A stretch of DNA of 64,000 nucleotides from Candidatus Thiodiazotropha endolucinida (GTDB lineage Bacteria; Pseudomonadota; Gammaproteobacteria; Chromatiales; Chromatiaceae). The notes below the pieces were generated by a model. It did no database searches. It was given only the letters and a program-made list of their open reading frames with translations, and was not told the origin of the DNA. Shown one piece after another: positions 8,223 to 17,268 of the stretch (position 1 is its first letter; the number at the start of each line of letters is the position of its first letter). The stretch lies in the NCBI RefSeq assembly GCF_001715975.1, contig NZ_MARB01000002.1, positions 124,001-188,000 of the forward strand, given 5' to 3'. A program made the translations under genes and the position numbers.

Positions 8223-8945
8223 GTGAAAACGGAAAAACTATCGGATCGAATTGCAGTCGAGCTCGAATCGATGATCGAGAGAGGCGACTTCAACCCGGGT
8301 GAGCGTCTGCCGGCAGAGCGACAGCTGGCGGAACAGCTTGGAGTATCCCGGCCTTCCCTGCGCGAAGCGATTCAAAAACTAGCCAGTAAAGGGATACTGC
8401 ACAGCCGCCAGGGAGGCGGCACCTTCGTCAATCGCAATCTCAGCGGTGATGCCTGTGAGGACCTGGTTCGGCGCATGGAGTCCCGGCCGGAGACATGGCC
8501 GGATATTTTGGAGATACGCCACGCGCTGGAAGGCACCAGTGCCTACTTTGCCGCCTTACGCGCAACCGACGAGGATAGAAAACAGATTCGCGACTGTTAC
8601 GATCGTATGATCGCTGCGCATGAAGCAGGAGAAGGACTGGTCGAAGCACAGGCGGACGCTGAATTTCACCTTGCCATTGCCGAAGCCTCGCATAACGAAA
8701 TACTGGTGCAGATCATGCGCAGCCTGTTTTGTCTGTTACAGGCTAATGTGCAACGCAATCTGAATCAGCTCTATAAGTTGCCGCGTATCTTTGAGCCTTT
8801 GTCACGTCAACACACCAATCTGCTGAATGCCGTATTAGAGGGCGATCCTGAGCGTGCCCGCAATGCAGCTCAAGACCATCTGGAGTTTGTTGACGAGACT
8901 TTACATCGTATTGATCGAGGAGGCGCTTTCGCACATGTTGATTGA
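8223..8945 (+). CDS. FadR-subfamily GntR transcriptional regulator
   Basis: The 240-residue protein starts at GTG 8223. Residues about 5-70 form the GntR winged helix-turn-helix (PGERLPAERQLAEQLGVSR, SLREAIQKL, QGGGTFV). Residues about 85-230 form the all-helical FCD ligand domain with RHALEGTSAYFAA, FHLAIAEASHNE and a final HLEFVDETLHRI, including the Asp and His residues that bind a metal in this family. FCD regulators usually sense small organic acids. The twin TGGT-N3-ACCA sites upstream suggest control of itself and of the divergent, now broken, TRAP gene. The real ligand is unknown. Confidence 0.88.
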   Translation: MKTEKLSDRIAVELESMIERGDFNPGERLPAERQLAEQLGVSRPSLREAIQKLASKGILHSRQGGGTFVNRNLSGDACEDLVRRMESRPETWPDILEIRHALEGTSAYFAALRATDEDRKQIRDCYDRMIAAHEAGEGLVEAQADAEFHLAIAEASHNEILVQIMRSLFCLLQANVQRNLNQLYKLPRIFEPLSRQHTNLLNAVLEGDPERARNAAQDHLEFVDETLHRIDRGGAFAHVD

Positions 8946-9611
8946 GTCGGATTAATTCAACTTTGTAACGCTATTAATCTGTAGTCTGCCTTCTAATATC
9001 GCCATACCGATTATGGAGTGAATTGCTGTCTGGCGATGAAATTGAACGACCTAAAATCTGCTTGGCGCAATTTAAATTTCTCTCTTACGGTAGTAAGGGT
9101 CTTTTATCCGATAGCTTTTCCACCACGGCTTAAACGGCGGAGTTGTATGTCGATAAGTCGATGGGGATTCATCACATGATCGGCGGTGTCTCACGTCCCC
9201 CGCAAAGCCACTGGCGAAGGGCTGTTTGCAGGCCGGTAATGATAGGTTGTGACTTGGTTAGAACAGCCAGCTGAAAAAATAACTAATGGACCAGATTGTA
9301 CTAATCAGCAAAATCCCCAGTAAAAACAGTAACCCGGATAAAGTCGATATCATATATAGAATGTTTGTCAGTGGCTGCATCGGTTGAATCTCCATATTTA
9401 CATCCATAGTTTGGTATTGCGAATCATAATTGGGCAACAGTATGCAACGGACAGGTATCAGTATGATTTCAACGGCAATGGAAAAGCGTTTCATCTGTTA
9501 TCCGCTCAGTAACCGTTTTGATACAAAGTTGTACGCGCAATCAAAGGGGGCAGTTACTATGGCTTGGATACATGGCTTTAGCCGCTGGCTCAACCATAAA
9601 AATATCCTGCG
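8946..9611. other. Mostly non-coding stretch; possible small membrane ORF on minus strand
   Basis: The only candidate gene is a minus-strand frame of 78 codons at 9258-9494 (or 49 codons from an internal ATG) whose last 35 residues are very hydrophobic (LSGLLFLLGILLIST). It lacks a clear ribosome site and I cannot support it as a gene. No other structure was recognised. Confidence 0.3.
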
Positions 9612-10106
9612 ATGAAAAAATTGGCGTATACGATTCTAACCGTGGGTGAAGCTATTGAAGCTACAGGTTCTGTGGCCGATCTTTTACGCGAAATCCCCTA
9701 TTTTTTGACCTATGGTATACCAAATCGGAGAGTGATTAACTCCGTGCTCCGCAAAGGGATTATTGATTCAGGTATGAGTGGTGGCGTTGAGTGGGAGCCG
9801 TTTGAAATAGATGAAAGGGAATTCTCCGATGTCGTTTCATCGCTTTCAGATTCCGGATCAGAGATTCTGAGTCTTCCTCAATGGGTGGCAACAGAAGATG
9901 ACCTGCTGGTCTGGATCTATGAGAAAGAGCACGGTGTGCCTGCCAAGGAGCACAAGCAACTCCAAGACGCCTGTCGGAATACTGAGTTTGAAATCAGTAG
10001 GGTTGAAGACCAGGGTGAAGATGAACTCGTCGAGTCCCTTCACCTAAGGTATATTGACGAATCAAATGCACTGGTTGAGTTCATTGACAAACATATGAAG
10101 CGATGA
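9612..10106 (+). CDS. Hypothetical acidic cytoplasmic protein
   Basis: I do not recognise this 164-residue protein. It starts at ATG 9612 (MKKLAYTILTVGEAIEATG), is acidic, has no signal peptide or membrane segment, and has two parts: an N-terminal region with IPYFLTYGIPNRRVINSVL and a Glu/Asp-rich C-terminal region probably forming helices (EHKQLQDACRNTEFEIS, LVESLHLRYIDESNALVEF). Composition and length favour a real gene. Neighbouring stretches of more than 300 bases on both sides are empty, so the context says nothing about its role. Confidence 0.5.
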   Translation: MKKLAYTILTVGEAIEATGSVADLLREIPYFLTYGIPNRRVINSVLRKGIIDSGMSGGVEWEPFEIDEREFSDVVSSLSDSGSEILSLPQWVATEDDLLVWIYEKEHGVPAKEHKQLQDACRNTEFEISRVEDQGEDELVESLHLRYIDESNALVEFIDKHMKR

Positions 10107-10410
10107 CTAAGCAATTGATTGCAAATTAGTTATTAGTTGTGTGACGGACTCCTCGCCGCCTTTAAGTATCCTTTAAAAAACTTATGCTTCACTTGTCTGC
10201 TGCGGACTGTCGACTATCATTCTTTGGGTACCGAATCCGCGCAGCTATGGCGGACAGAGACGCTTGACGGGCCGGTCCGATGGCGGGTATAGATGCACAG
10301 GATGCAGATGACCGCGCCAGAGGGTGAGAAGGGAGTTTGGGTACTATTCGGAAAGAGGTATTGTGTCAGCACTATGAAATTATGCGGTATTTAGAGTGGA
10401 GTGATCGAAA
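10107..10410. other. Intergenic, leader of the DsrL-type gene
   Basis: No gene is seen. A TGACGGACT at 10142-10150 matches part of the repeat that flanks the IS1595-like element. The right end should hold the promoter of the oxidoreductase gene, but no clear -35/-10 pair is visible. Confidence 0.35.
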
Positions 10411-12342
10411 ATGAGCGAGAATGACCCAACCTATCGCCGCTATGAAGATGGCGATGATGAGCACTATGACTGGGATTGCGATGTGGTGATTCAAGGTGAG
10501 TCCTACATCTGCCCGACCTATATCCAGCGCACGCCCCCCTGTCAGAATGCCTGCCCGTCAGGTCACGATATCCGCGGCTGGTTGTCGATCGTGCGCGGTT
10601 TGGACAAACCTCAAGGCGACAAGCCTTGGCAAGCACATGCCTTCGAACGTATGACATTGGCAAATCCCTTTCCGGCAATCATGGGTCGCGTATGTCCGGC
10701 CCCCTGTCAGGAGGGTTGTAATCGCAACGGCCTTGATGGCTATGTCGGAATAAACTCCATTGAGCAGTACATTGGCGATTGGGCACGGGTGAATAATCTC
10801 GCCTTTGCCAAACCCGAAACCGATACCGGTAAGCGGGTTGCGATTATCGGTGGTGGTCCTGCCGGTCTGGCCGCAGCGCTGTTTCTGCGTCGCCTCGGTC
10901 ATCGCTGTACCATCTTTGAGGAGCACAGCGCTCTTGGTGGCCAGATGGTTTTCGGTATTCCCGGCTACCGTATACCCCGGGATGTGCTTGAACATGAGAT
11001 CCAGCGTATCCTGGACGTGGGCGGTATCGATGTGAAACTGAACACGCGCGTGGGACGCGAGGTGAAGGTCGAGGCGTTGGAGAAAGCGTACGATGCCATC
11101 TTCTGGAGTGTCGGCACCGTGGTTGGCAAGCCACTGCGTGTCGAAGGCGGCGAGGCCCCGAACTGTGTGGATGGGATGACCTTTCTGAAGGCCTTCAATG
11201 ACGGTGCCCTGAAATACCTGGACGGGCGTATCCTGGTAATCGGTGGCGGCGACACGGCGATGGACGTGGCCGCCGTGGCCAAGCGTATCGGCGAAGTGGC
11301 ACACCTCGAGAACTCGGAGCGTCCGGAGGCGGTGTTTGACGGTACCGGGAGCCAGAGTGACGACAAGACTGCCGAACGAATCGATTCCGATTGCTGGCTG
11401 GTCTATCGCCGTCCCATTGCCAAGGCCCCCTGCACCAAACACGAACTGGAGGCCTGCATTGCCGAGGGTGTTGAGATTCACGACGGTTTGGCGCCACTTG
11501 AAGTGATGCTGGATGGGCAGGGCCATGCCTATGCCCTGAAAGTGCAACCGGTCGACTGGTCCTCAGGCAAGATGGAGGCCGATGGCGAGCCGTTCGAGAT
11601 AGAGTGCAAACTGATTGTCGCCGCCACCGGCCAGACAGGCGACTACGAAGGGATCGATGGCATTGCCAATGACTGGAATCTGATCGATGCCGACCAGAGC
11701 ATGCAGGTCAAAGGGAAAGCAGGTAACTTCGTGGGTGGGGATGCGGTAAACCCTCACCTGCTGACAACCGCTATCGGCCAAGCCTCGATTGCGGTACAGA
11801 GCATCGATAATCACCTGCGTGGCCAGGCGTTCGATGAGCGCCCCAAAGTGGAAGGCCATCACTTTAATCTACTGCAGGAATTGTCTCAGAGAGATCTCTC
11901 ACCGGAAGAGTACAATCATGGCCCGACCTGGGGTACCAACAGCGCCAAATGGTCCGTGCACAATTTTGAAAATCGTGCCGATGCGGACGTAGTCAAGAGC
12001 AGTGCCATGTTCACAGGCCACTTCGCTTACGAGCCTTTGAATGCCCGGGATGAGATGGATGTGAATGCCTCCAACGTGCTGGGAAGCATGATCGAGCGCT
12101 TCACGGGTCTCTCCGAGGAGACCGCCGTCACTGAGGCAAAGCGGTGCATGAGCTGCGGTTTCTGCTTCGAGTGCGACAACTGTGTCATCTATTGTCCACA
12201 GGATGCGGTCTATCGCGTGAACAAGCATGAACGCGCCATGGGGCGCTATGTGGACACGGACTACGCCAAGTGTGTCGGCTGCCATATTTGCAAGGAGGTC
12301 TGCCCCACCGGTTATATCGAAATGGGACTGGGACAGTATTGA
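10411..12342 (+). CDS. DsrL-type NAD(P)H:acceptor iron-sulfur flavoprotein
   Basis: The 643-residue protein has the glutamate-synthase-small-subunit-like layout. It has N-terminal iron-sulfur cysteines (PPCQNACPSGHDIRGW near 45 and CPAPCQEGCNRNG near 95), an FAD dinucleotide fold (VAIIGGGPAGLAAA near 145) and a second NAD(P) fold (ILVIGGGDTAMDVAA near 275). A C-terminal double 4Fe-4S ferredoxin domain follows (CMSCGFCFECDNC, YCPQDAV, CVGCHICKEVCP). Length, the start (YRRYEDGDDEHYDWDCD) and the tail match DsrL, which links the dissimilatory sulfite reductase pathway to NAD(P)H in sulfur oxidisers. No other dsr gene is in the window, so it may be a second copy or paralogue serving another acceptor; for this reason no symbol is given. 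Confidence 0.75.
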   Translation: MSENDPTYRRYEDGDDEHYDWDCDVVIQGESYICPTYIQRTPPCQNACPSGHDIRGWLSIVRGLDKPQGDKPWQAHAFERMTLANPFPAIMGRVCPAPCQEGCNRNGLDGYVGINSIEQYIGDWARVNNLAFAKPETDTGKRVAIIGGGPAGLAAALFLRRLGHRCTIFEEHSALGGQMVFGIPGYRIPRDVLEHEIQRILDVGGIDVKLNTRVGREVKVEALEKAYDAIFWSVGTVVGKPLRVEGGEAPNCVDGMTFLKAFNDGALKYLDGRILVIGGGDTAMDVAAVAKRIGEVAHLENSERPEAVFDGTGSQSDDKTAERIDSDCWLVYRRPIAKAPCTKHELEACIAEGVEIHDGLAPLEVMLDGQGHAYALKVQPVDWSSGKMEADGEPFEIECKLIVAATGQTGDYEGIDGIANDWNLIDADQSMQVKGKAGNFVGGDAVNPHLLTTAIGQASIAVQSIDNHLRGQAFDERPKVEGHHFNLLQELSQRDLSPEEYNHGPTWGTNSAKWSVHNFENRADADVVKSSAMFTGHFAYEPLNARDEMDVNASNVLGSMIERFTGLSEETAVTEAKRCMSCGFCFECDNCVIYCPQDAVYRVNKHERAMGRYVDTDYAKCVGCHICKEVCPTGYIEMGLGQY

Positions 12343-12511
12343 TCAGAAAAAAGCAGTTAACTGCCGGCCCGGTTTGCTGTGTGGAGGAATGGAGGGGTGC
12401 GACGCCGGTAAGAGGCCTCCGCATAAGGAGTGAATAACCGCTATTTACTGCATTTGCAGCTATTTTAAGGTATCTTTTGCGTGTGGATAGCTAACATGAG
12501 ATATCGTCATC

Positions 12512-13549
12512 ATGGAACCAAGGTATAAGGAATCACCTGCAAGGGATTCATTTCCATCTACCCTCGCGCCCTACTATCAAAATAATAATGAGCTCGTTGA
12601 GCGCCCGGCGGGTTACCGGCTGGCGGTAATCCTGCCCTGCTTCAATGAGGAGGCCGCAATCGAGAGGGTCATCACTGATTTCCGTGACGCCCTACCTGGC
12701 GCTGCAATCTATGTCTTCGATAACGGTTCGAGCGACGGGACGGCGGATAAGGCGCGAAAAGCCGGCGCGATCGTTCGGCGGGTCAACCTGCCCGGCAAGG
12801 GCAATGTGGTAAGACGCATGTTCGCTGATGTTGACGCCGATATTTACATCATGGCAGACGGTGATGCCACTTACCATGCTGCGAGTGCGCCAACGATGAT
12901 ACGGAAACTGTTGCGAGATAACCTGGACATGGTCGTCGGCATTCGCAATCATCAATCCAATGAGGCGTACAGAAGAGGCCACAAATCAGGTAACCGCTTA
13001 CTGACCAGCACTACGACCAGCATATTCGGCAGCGGATTCACCGATATGCTGTCGGGGTATCGGGTATTTTCACGCCGTTTCGTCAAATCCTTCCCCGCCA
13101 TGTCCCAGGGCTTCGAAATAGAGACTGAGCTTGCCATTCATGCGCTCGAGTTGCGTATGCCATGTGGTGAGGTGAGTACCCCCTATGGTGCCAGGCTGGA
13201 AGAGTCGGAAAGCAAGCTTCGAACCTATTCCGATGGATTTCGTATTCTCAAAACCATTATCAAGTTATTCGCCATGGAGCGTCCGTTTCGCTTTTACGGT
13301 TTGATTGCGTTCGGTTTTATTTTGTCTGCGATTATCCTGGCTGTGCCGATTGTCATCACCTATCTGGAAACCGGGATGGTGCCGAGGTTTCCGACAGCGA
13401 TTCTGAGCACAGGATTGGCTATTACGGGGGCAATCGGTTTTATTACCGGGCTCATCCTGGAGACGGTCACCGTGGGTAGACGGGAGATAAAGCAGCTGCA
13501 CTATCTCTCCATGCCGCCTGTTTCCAGCATGAGTATGAATGAAGACTAG
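12512..13549 (+). CDS. Family 2 glycosyltransferase, polyprenyl-phosphate type
   Basis: Residues about 36-250 form a GT-A fold with LAVILPCFNEEAAIE, YVFDNGSSDGTADKA, then the DxD-like MADGDATY. Two hydrophobic helices end the protein (about 265-290 and 305-330), as in DPM1/GtrB-like enzymes that move a sugar from a nucleotide donor to undecaprenyl phosphate at the inner membrane. The next gene, four bases on, encodes a GtrA-like protein, the usual partner that helps flip the lipid-linked sugar, and a polytopic membrane protein follows. The three look like one operon for modifying a surface glycan. Confidence 0.85.
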   Translation: MEPRYKESPARDSFPSTLAPYYQNNNELVERPAGYRLAVILPCFNEEAAIERVITDFRDALPGAAIYVFDNGSSDGTADKARKAGAIVRRVNLPGKGNVVRRMFADVDADIYIMADGDATYHAASAPTMIRKLLRDNLDMVVGIRNHQSNEAYRRGHKSGNRLLTSTTTSIFGSGFTDMLSGYRVFSRRFVKSFPAMSQGFEIETELAIHALELRMPCGEVSTPYGARLEESESKLRTYSDGFRILKTIIKLFAMERPFRFYGLIAFGFILSAIILAVPIVITYLETGMVPRFPTAILSTGLAITGAIGFITGLILETVTVGRREIKQLHYLSMPPVSSMSMNED

Positions 13550-13552
13550 GCC

Positions 13553-13936
13553 ATGAAACAGTTCGGTATGTTCGCGGTTGCCGGGACCATCGGCTATCTT
13601 GTCGATGTCGCTGTTCTTTTGCTGTGCAATCTGGTTATGGGGCCGCATATTGGCCGCCTCGTTTCATTCAGTGCCGCTGTCGTGACAACCTGGCTCATTA
13701 ATAGAAGACATACCTTTTCAACTTCAGGGGATGCGTCATTACGGCGTGAGTTTTCCCGCTATTTCACCACATCGATAGGTGGTGGTGCGGTCAATCTCTT
13801 AAGCTATTCGGCGGTAGTGAATGCATTGAATCTTACGCCGGTCTGGTTGCCACTTGCAGTCGCATTCGGTTCCCTGTCAGGTATGACGGTAAACTTTTTG
13901 CTTGCCAAGCACTTTGTATTTACTTATCCCAAGTAA
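13553..13936 (+). CDS. GtrA-like lipid-linked sugar flippase
   Basis: This 127-residue protein has four hydrophobic segments (beginning FAVAGTIGYLVDVAVLLL) and the family-typical NRRHTF motif near residue 50 and NFLLAKHFVF at the C-terminus. GtrA proteins are thought to move undecaprenyl-phosphate-linked sugars across the inner membrane. It follows the glycosyltransferase by four bases and precedes a large membrane protein by eight, so the order is GtrB-like, GtrA-like, then a probable acceptor-side transferase. Confidence 0.8.
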   Translation: MKQFGMFAVAGTIGYLVDVAVLLLCNLVMGPHIGRLVSFSAAVVTTWLINRRHTFSTSGDASLRREFSRYFTTSIGGGAVNLLSYSAVVNALNLTPVWLPLAVAFGSLSGMTVNFLLAKHFVFTYPK

Positions 13937-13943
13937 GTTATGT

Positions 13944-15659
13944 ATGCGAAACTTCAAGAACTTGAGTAGTACAGAGCGTCATGTTTTAGTTATCAATTTT
14001 ACAGGATTTATGATAGCGGTTATCGCCGCACTGTTTGTTCTCAATGCAAGTTATCCCGGATACCTGAATCCTGATTCCGTCAATCAGCTTACTCAAATCA
14101 TTACCGGCAAGTTCAATGACTGGCAATCGCCATTCTCAACATTGGCATGGGCGGCGCTGGATACCATAATACCCGGGCCGTTTGGTTTTGTAATATTGGT
14201 CAATATGTTGGTATGGGGAAGCATCGCCATATTGACCTATCTTTTTAGCCGACGCATTGGCGCTTGGTCACTGCTTTTTCTCGCCATCCCCTTTTTGCCC
14301 GGGGCGTTCAATCTGTTAGGTAATGTACACAAGGATGTGTTGTTGGCGGGATGGCTGTTGTCTGCCAGTGTGTTCGGTTATATGGCACACCAGGATGGTG
14401 TGTCGAAGCGTAAAATCATAGTATATCAGGTGATATCCAATCTTCTCCTGACGGCAGCGTTTCTGACGCGGTTAAACGCGGTTTTTGCCATCCTTCCCCT
14501 CATGCTTTACGTTAACCACGGTCTGGGTTGGCGCAGGAATATTCTGCTTGGCTTGTTGCTGTTGTTGATGATGCCTGTGCTGCATGGCGCACTGCTGAAG
14601 CTGACACAAGCGGAGACTTTGCAACCGGGAGACAGTATCAAGACATTTCACCTGCTAGGCCTCTCATATGTTGAAGGCAATAATCTTTTTCCAGGCAAAT
14701 GGAGCGATGAGCAATCCCTGAAAATAGTCGAGGCGTGTTATACGCCGGTACAGTGGGACACCGCCGCTTTTTGGGGCAAGTGCGGATTTATACATGAGGA
14801 ACTGAGGCGTCAAAAGATTTGGGGTAGTGACAGGTTGACCCACAAGTGGATCAAAGAGATCCTGCGGAATCCGGCAGGGTTTTTTACCGTCATGTCCGCG
14901 ACCTTTCATAAAAGCCTGTATGATCCCAATTCCCGATCAATGTTTTACAAGCCGGGTAAGAACAAGCTGTTCGATTGGGAAGTGAAGACAGATCCACCGG
15001 GAATCACAACCAAATTGGTTCAATATTATGTGACCTCGTCATTGAATGACCGCCTGGGCCGGCCAATCGTATTCGCCATAGCGGCAATAATCGGACTGGG
15101 ACTATTGACCTGCTTCCGGGGTGTAATTGATGAGCATGAACTGTTTGCCATTGCAGTCATGTGCTCGGGGTTGATCAATCTTTTGAGTTATCTTTTCGTG
15201 ACGGTATCTGCCGAATATCGATACTTCTATTGGTCCGGTTTTTCGATATATATTGGTTTTGCGATTGCCGTAATCTCGATTGTTTCAAAAAAGGATGATC
15301 GACAAGGCTATCTATTTTCCTATGGTATGAAACTGAGCGTATTTGCATTGATAGGAATTGCGGTCGGTTTGGTGGCTGCTGCGGAGAGGCTGCCTGCCAT
15401 CAAACGTCAAGTCAGTGTGACGCCTATTGATACTAAGCCTGTTACGGTTAAAAACATAGGTCGTGCATCTACCCCTAATTGGATGGGTCATCGCATAGAC
15501 GGTGTCGTGTCAAACCACAATTGGAATATTGACAGGGATGGGTTTTACAATGGGACCATCAGCAATGGTGTTCTTAGAGCCACTGTGCCCACCCACGGAT
15601 TGGCAATTGAAACCGAATTCAGAACGGGACGGGAGATGGGAAGAGTGCTCGTCGAATAA
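13944..15659 (+). CDS. Polytopic membrane protein, probable GT-C-type glycosyltransferase
   Basis: About ten hydrophobic helices fill residues 15-500. An early periplasmic loop carries YLNPDSVNQL with an acidic residue where GT-C enzymes keep their catalytic Asp. A large loop near 230-330 has conserved aromatic residues, and the end of the product is a soluble beta-like segment. I chose ATG 13944, just past the GtrA stop. By operon position it should act as the sugar transferase facing the periplasm, but I cannot name a family. The frame is cut by TAA at 15657-15659; the same frame continues for 65 sense codons with a further membrane helix (see next entry), so this copy is probably truncated. 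Confidence 0.7.
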   Translation: MRNFKNLSSTERHVLVINFTGFMIAVIAALFVLNASYPGYLNPDSVNQLTQIITGKFNDWQSPFSTLAWAALDTIIPGPFGFVILVNMLVWGSIAILTYLFSRRIGAWSLLFLAIPFLPGAFNLLGNVHKDVLLAGWLLSASVFGYMAHQDGVSKRKIIVYQVISNLLLTAAFLTRLNAVFAILPLMLYVNHGLGWRRNILLGLLLLLMMPVLHGALLKLTQAETLQPGDSIKTFHLLGLSYVEGNNLFPGKWSDEQSLKIVEACYTPVQWDTAAFWGKCGFIHEELRRQKIWGSDRLTHKWIKEILRNPAGFFTVMSATFHKSLYDPNSRSMFYKPGKNKLFDWEVKTDPPGITTKLVQYYVTSSLNDRLGRPIVFAIAAIIGLGLLTCFRGVIDEHELFAIAVMCSGLINLLSYLFVTVSAEYRYFYWSGFSIYIGFAIAVISIVSKKDDRQGYLFSYGMKLSVFALIGIAVGLVAAAERLPAIKRQVSVTPIDTKPVTVKNIGRASTPNWMGHRIDGVVSNHNWNIDRDGFYNGTISNGVLRATVPTHGLAIETEFRTGREMGRVLVE

Positions 15660-15857
15660 GAGCAGTTTGAAAAGGTTGTCGATCTATCTTCACCCACTGC
15701 CGGGAGCAAAACCATCTATATCAGACCCGCACCGATGCATGGCATCGAGCAGCATGGTTCGCTATGGATGGGTCCGGTGTCGGCTGTTATATACAGTCTT
15801 GCCTTATTTCTTTTCTTGGCTTGGATCAGTAGACAGCTCAAAGCGAGTCGCCCTTGA
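15660..15857 (+). other. In-frame C-terminal continuation of the interrupted membrane protein
   Basis: Directly after TAA 15657-15659 and with no change of frame, 65 codons read EQFEKVVDLSSP, then TIYIRPAPMHGIEQHGS, then a hydrophobic helix VSAVIYSLALFLFLAWI and a basic tail ending at TGA 15855-15857. A periplasmic beta segment followed by one final helix and a cytoplasmic RQLKASRP tail is a natural end for the protein. One base change, CAA to TAA, would explain the stop. Confidence 0.7.
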
Positions 15858-15903
15858 GGTTCAATTTCACGTGTGGCGAGATGTTGTTTATGGCTGTTTC
15901 AGA

Positions 15904-15932
15904 TAAAAAAGGGTGCGGCTGAGCCGCACCCT
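15904..15932 (-). terminator. Terminator of the OmpA-domain lipoprotein gene
   Basis: Read on the minus strand, AGGGTGCGGC and GCCGCACCCT pair around a three-base loop and are followed by TTTTTTATCT. It lies about 70 bases after the stop of the gene at 16003. Confidence 0.85.
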
Positions 15933-16002
15933 ACCCATAGCCAAACCTGAACATGTTAACCAGCCATCGGGATTGCCCGGTTAAGTCACGGCAGTGGTGT
16001 TG

Positions 16003-16836
16003 TCAGTCCCGAATGACGATCTCTACCCGCCGGTTCTTCAATCGCCCGGCGCTGGTGCTATTGTCGGTGATGGGTTGCGTTTCGCCGAGCCCGATCGTGT
16101 CGATACGCGATCCATCGACACCGGCCTGCATCAAGGCGTTTTTGACCGAGATCGCCCGTCGTTCGGAGAGATCCTGGTTGAAGCTATCGCTCCCCACATT
16201 GTCGGTATGTCCCTCGACGAGCAGGGTCTTGTCCGGATACTCGGCAAGGAAGGAGGCGAGCTTATCGATCGTCGTCATAGCCCCGGGCAGGAGATCGGTC
16301 TTGCCGGTGGAAAAAAGTACATCGCCAAGGGTCAGGACAATGCCGCGTTCTGTCTTCATCGCCTGCAGATCGGCAAGTTCCTGCCGCAACGCCTCCGCCT
16401 TGGCAAGCGCGTTCTCCCGTTCCATTAGAGCGGCCTCTTTCTCCCGCAGCGCTTCTGTCTTTGCCTGTTGTTCGAGTTGAATTTCGATCTCCCTGGCCCG
16501 CAGCCTCTCCTTGTCTTTGATTTCACCCAGTTCGGTGAGTCTTGCGGAAGCGGCCTTGCGCGCGGCGACCGACTTGGCGATTTCGACGCGGGTCTTTCCG
16601 ACATAGGCCAGCGAGGTCATATCCTCTTCGGTTTCGGCTTCTGCGGCGCGGCTAATCGCCTGGTTGGCCCGCTCCAGTTCGGTGGGCGCGTAACGCAGCA
16701 GTTGCTCCTCTTGTTTGGCTTCTGCGTAGGTCTGCTCGGCATTGAGCAGTGCCTGGTTCTTCTGCAGGGTGCCGCAGGCGGTGACGAGTAGCGCCAGGGA
16801 TGTGGCGGTGATCCAGTTGATCATTGTTCGAGACAT
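16003..16836 (-). CDS. OmpA-domain outer-membrane lipoprotein with DUF4398-like region
   Basis: The 277-residue protein starts with a lipoprotein signal (LALLVTACG, lipid-modified Cys near residue 21). Residues about 30-150 are a helical, Glu/Ala-rich coiled coil of the DUF4398 kind (AEQTYAEAKQEEQLLRYAP, ERANQAISRA). Residues about 165-275 form an OmpA peptidoglycan-binding domain with VLFSTGKTDL, VEGHTDNVGSD, SERRAISVKNAL and NRRVEIVI. It should tie the outer membrane to the cell wall. The gene follows a short DUF4398 lipoprotein by 36 bases, and the pair is likely one operon ended by the hairpin at 15904-15932. Confidence 0.9.
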   Translation of the reverse strand: MSRTMINWITATSLALLVTACGTLQKNQALLNAEQTYAEAKQEEQLLRYAPTELERANQAISRAAEAETEEDMTSLAYVGKTRVEIAKSVAARKAASARLTELGEIKDKERLRAREIEIQLEQQAKTEALREKEAALMERENALAKAEALRQELADLQAMKTERGIVLTLGDVLFSTGKTDLLPGAMTTIDKLASFLAEYPDKTLLVEGHTDNVGSDSFNQDLSERRAISVKNALMQAGVDGSRIDTIGLGETQPITDNSTSAGRLKNRRVEIVIRD

Positions 16837-16872
16837 TGTAGATCTCCCCTAATCATTGGGTTTGCTTATGGT

Positions 16873-17268
16873 TTACCTGCTCCTGGCCCGCATGATCTCT
16901 TCACGCAACACCTGAATGCTGTTTTCCAATTCTTTGACGGCCTTTTCCGCCTCGGCCTTCGAGGCGATGGCCTGCGCCAACTCAGCATCGGCCTGGGCCT
17001 CTTCAGCAAGCCTTTTCGCCTCCTCATACTCCTCCTTGGCAATCGCGGTTTCGGCACGCTTCAGTTTCTGTTTGGCGCGATCGATAGCCACGGGGGCATG
17101 CCTCGTCGTCTCTTCGTTTTCAGCGGCCACCAGGGATGTCTTGGCGGCCGCCATCTCCGCAACCGGTTCAGGCGTGGAACTGCAGCCTATGAGTGCGGTG
17201 AAAAAAAGAGCACTGAAAACGGGTAGTGTATGTGAGCGCCATAGTCGGGAGGTGTGATCGATGATCAT
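16873..17268 (-). CDS. Small DUF4398-type lipoprotein
   Basis: From ATG 17268, which follows AGGAAC, the 131-residue protein has a lipoprotein signal (FSALFFTALIGCSS, Cys near residue 29) and then an almost continuous alpha-helical coiled coil rich in Ala, Glu and Lys (RHAPVAIDRAKQKLKRAE, EEAKRLAEEAQADAELA). This is the DUF4398 pattern, shared with the N-terminal half of the next gene but without the OmpA domain. A longer start at 17319 would put charged residues before the signal and is unlikely. It may pair with the OmpA protein through the coiled coils (inference). Confidence 0.8.
   Translation of the reverse strand: MIIDHTSRLWRSHTLPVFSALFFTALIGCSSTPEPVAEMAAAKTSLVAAENEETTRHAPVAIDRAKQKLKRAETAIAKEEYEEAKRLAEEAQADAELAQAIASKAEAEKAVKELENSIQVLREEIMRARSR

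Noticed and set aside
9258-9494. Minus-strand small hydrophobic frame
   Set aside because: Hydrophobic stretch is suggestive, but no start signal, no partner gene and an overlapping plus-strand frame of similar weight.
10558-11547. Long minus-strand frame opposite the DsrL-type gene
   Set aside because: It is a shadow of a clearly coding plus-strand gene with intact motifs, and its translation has no known domain.
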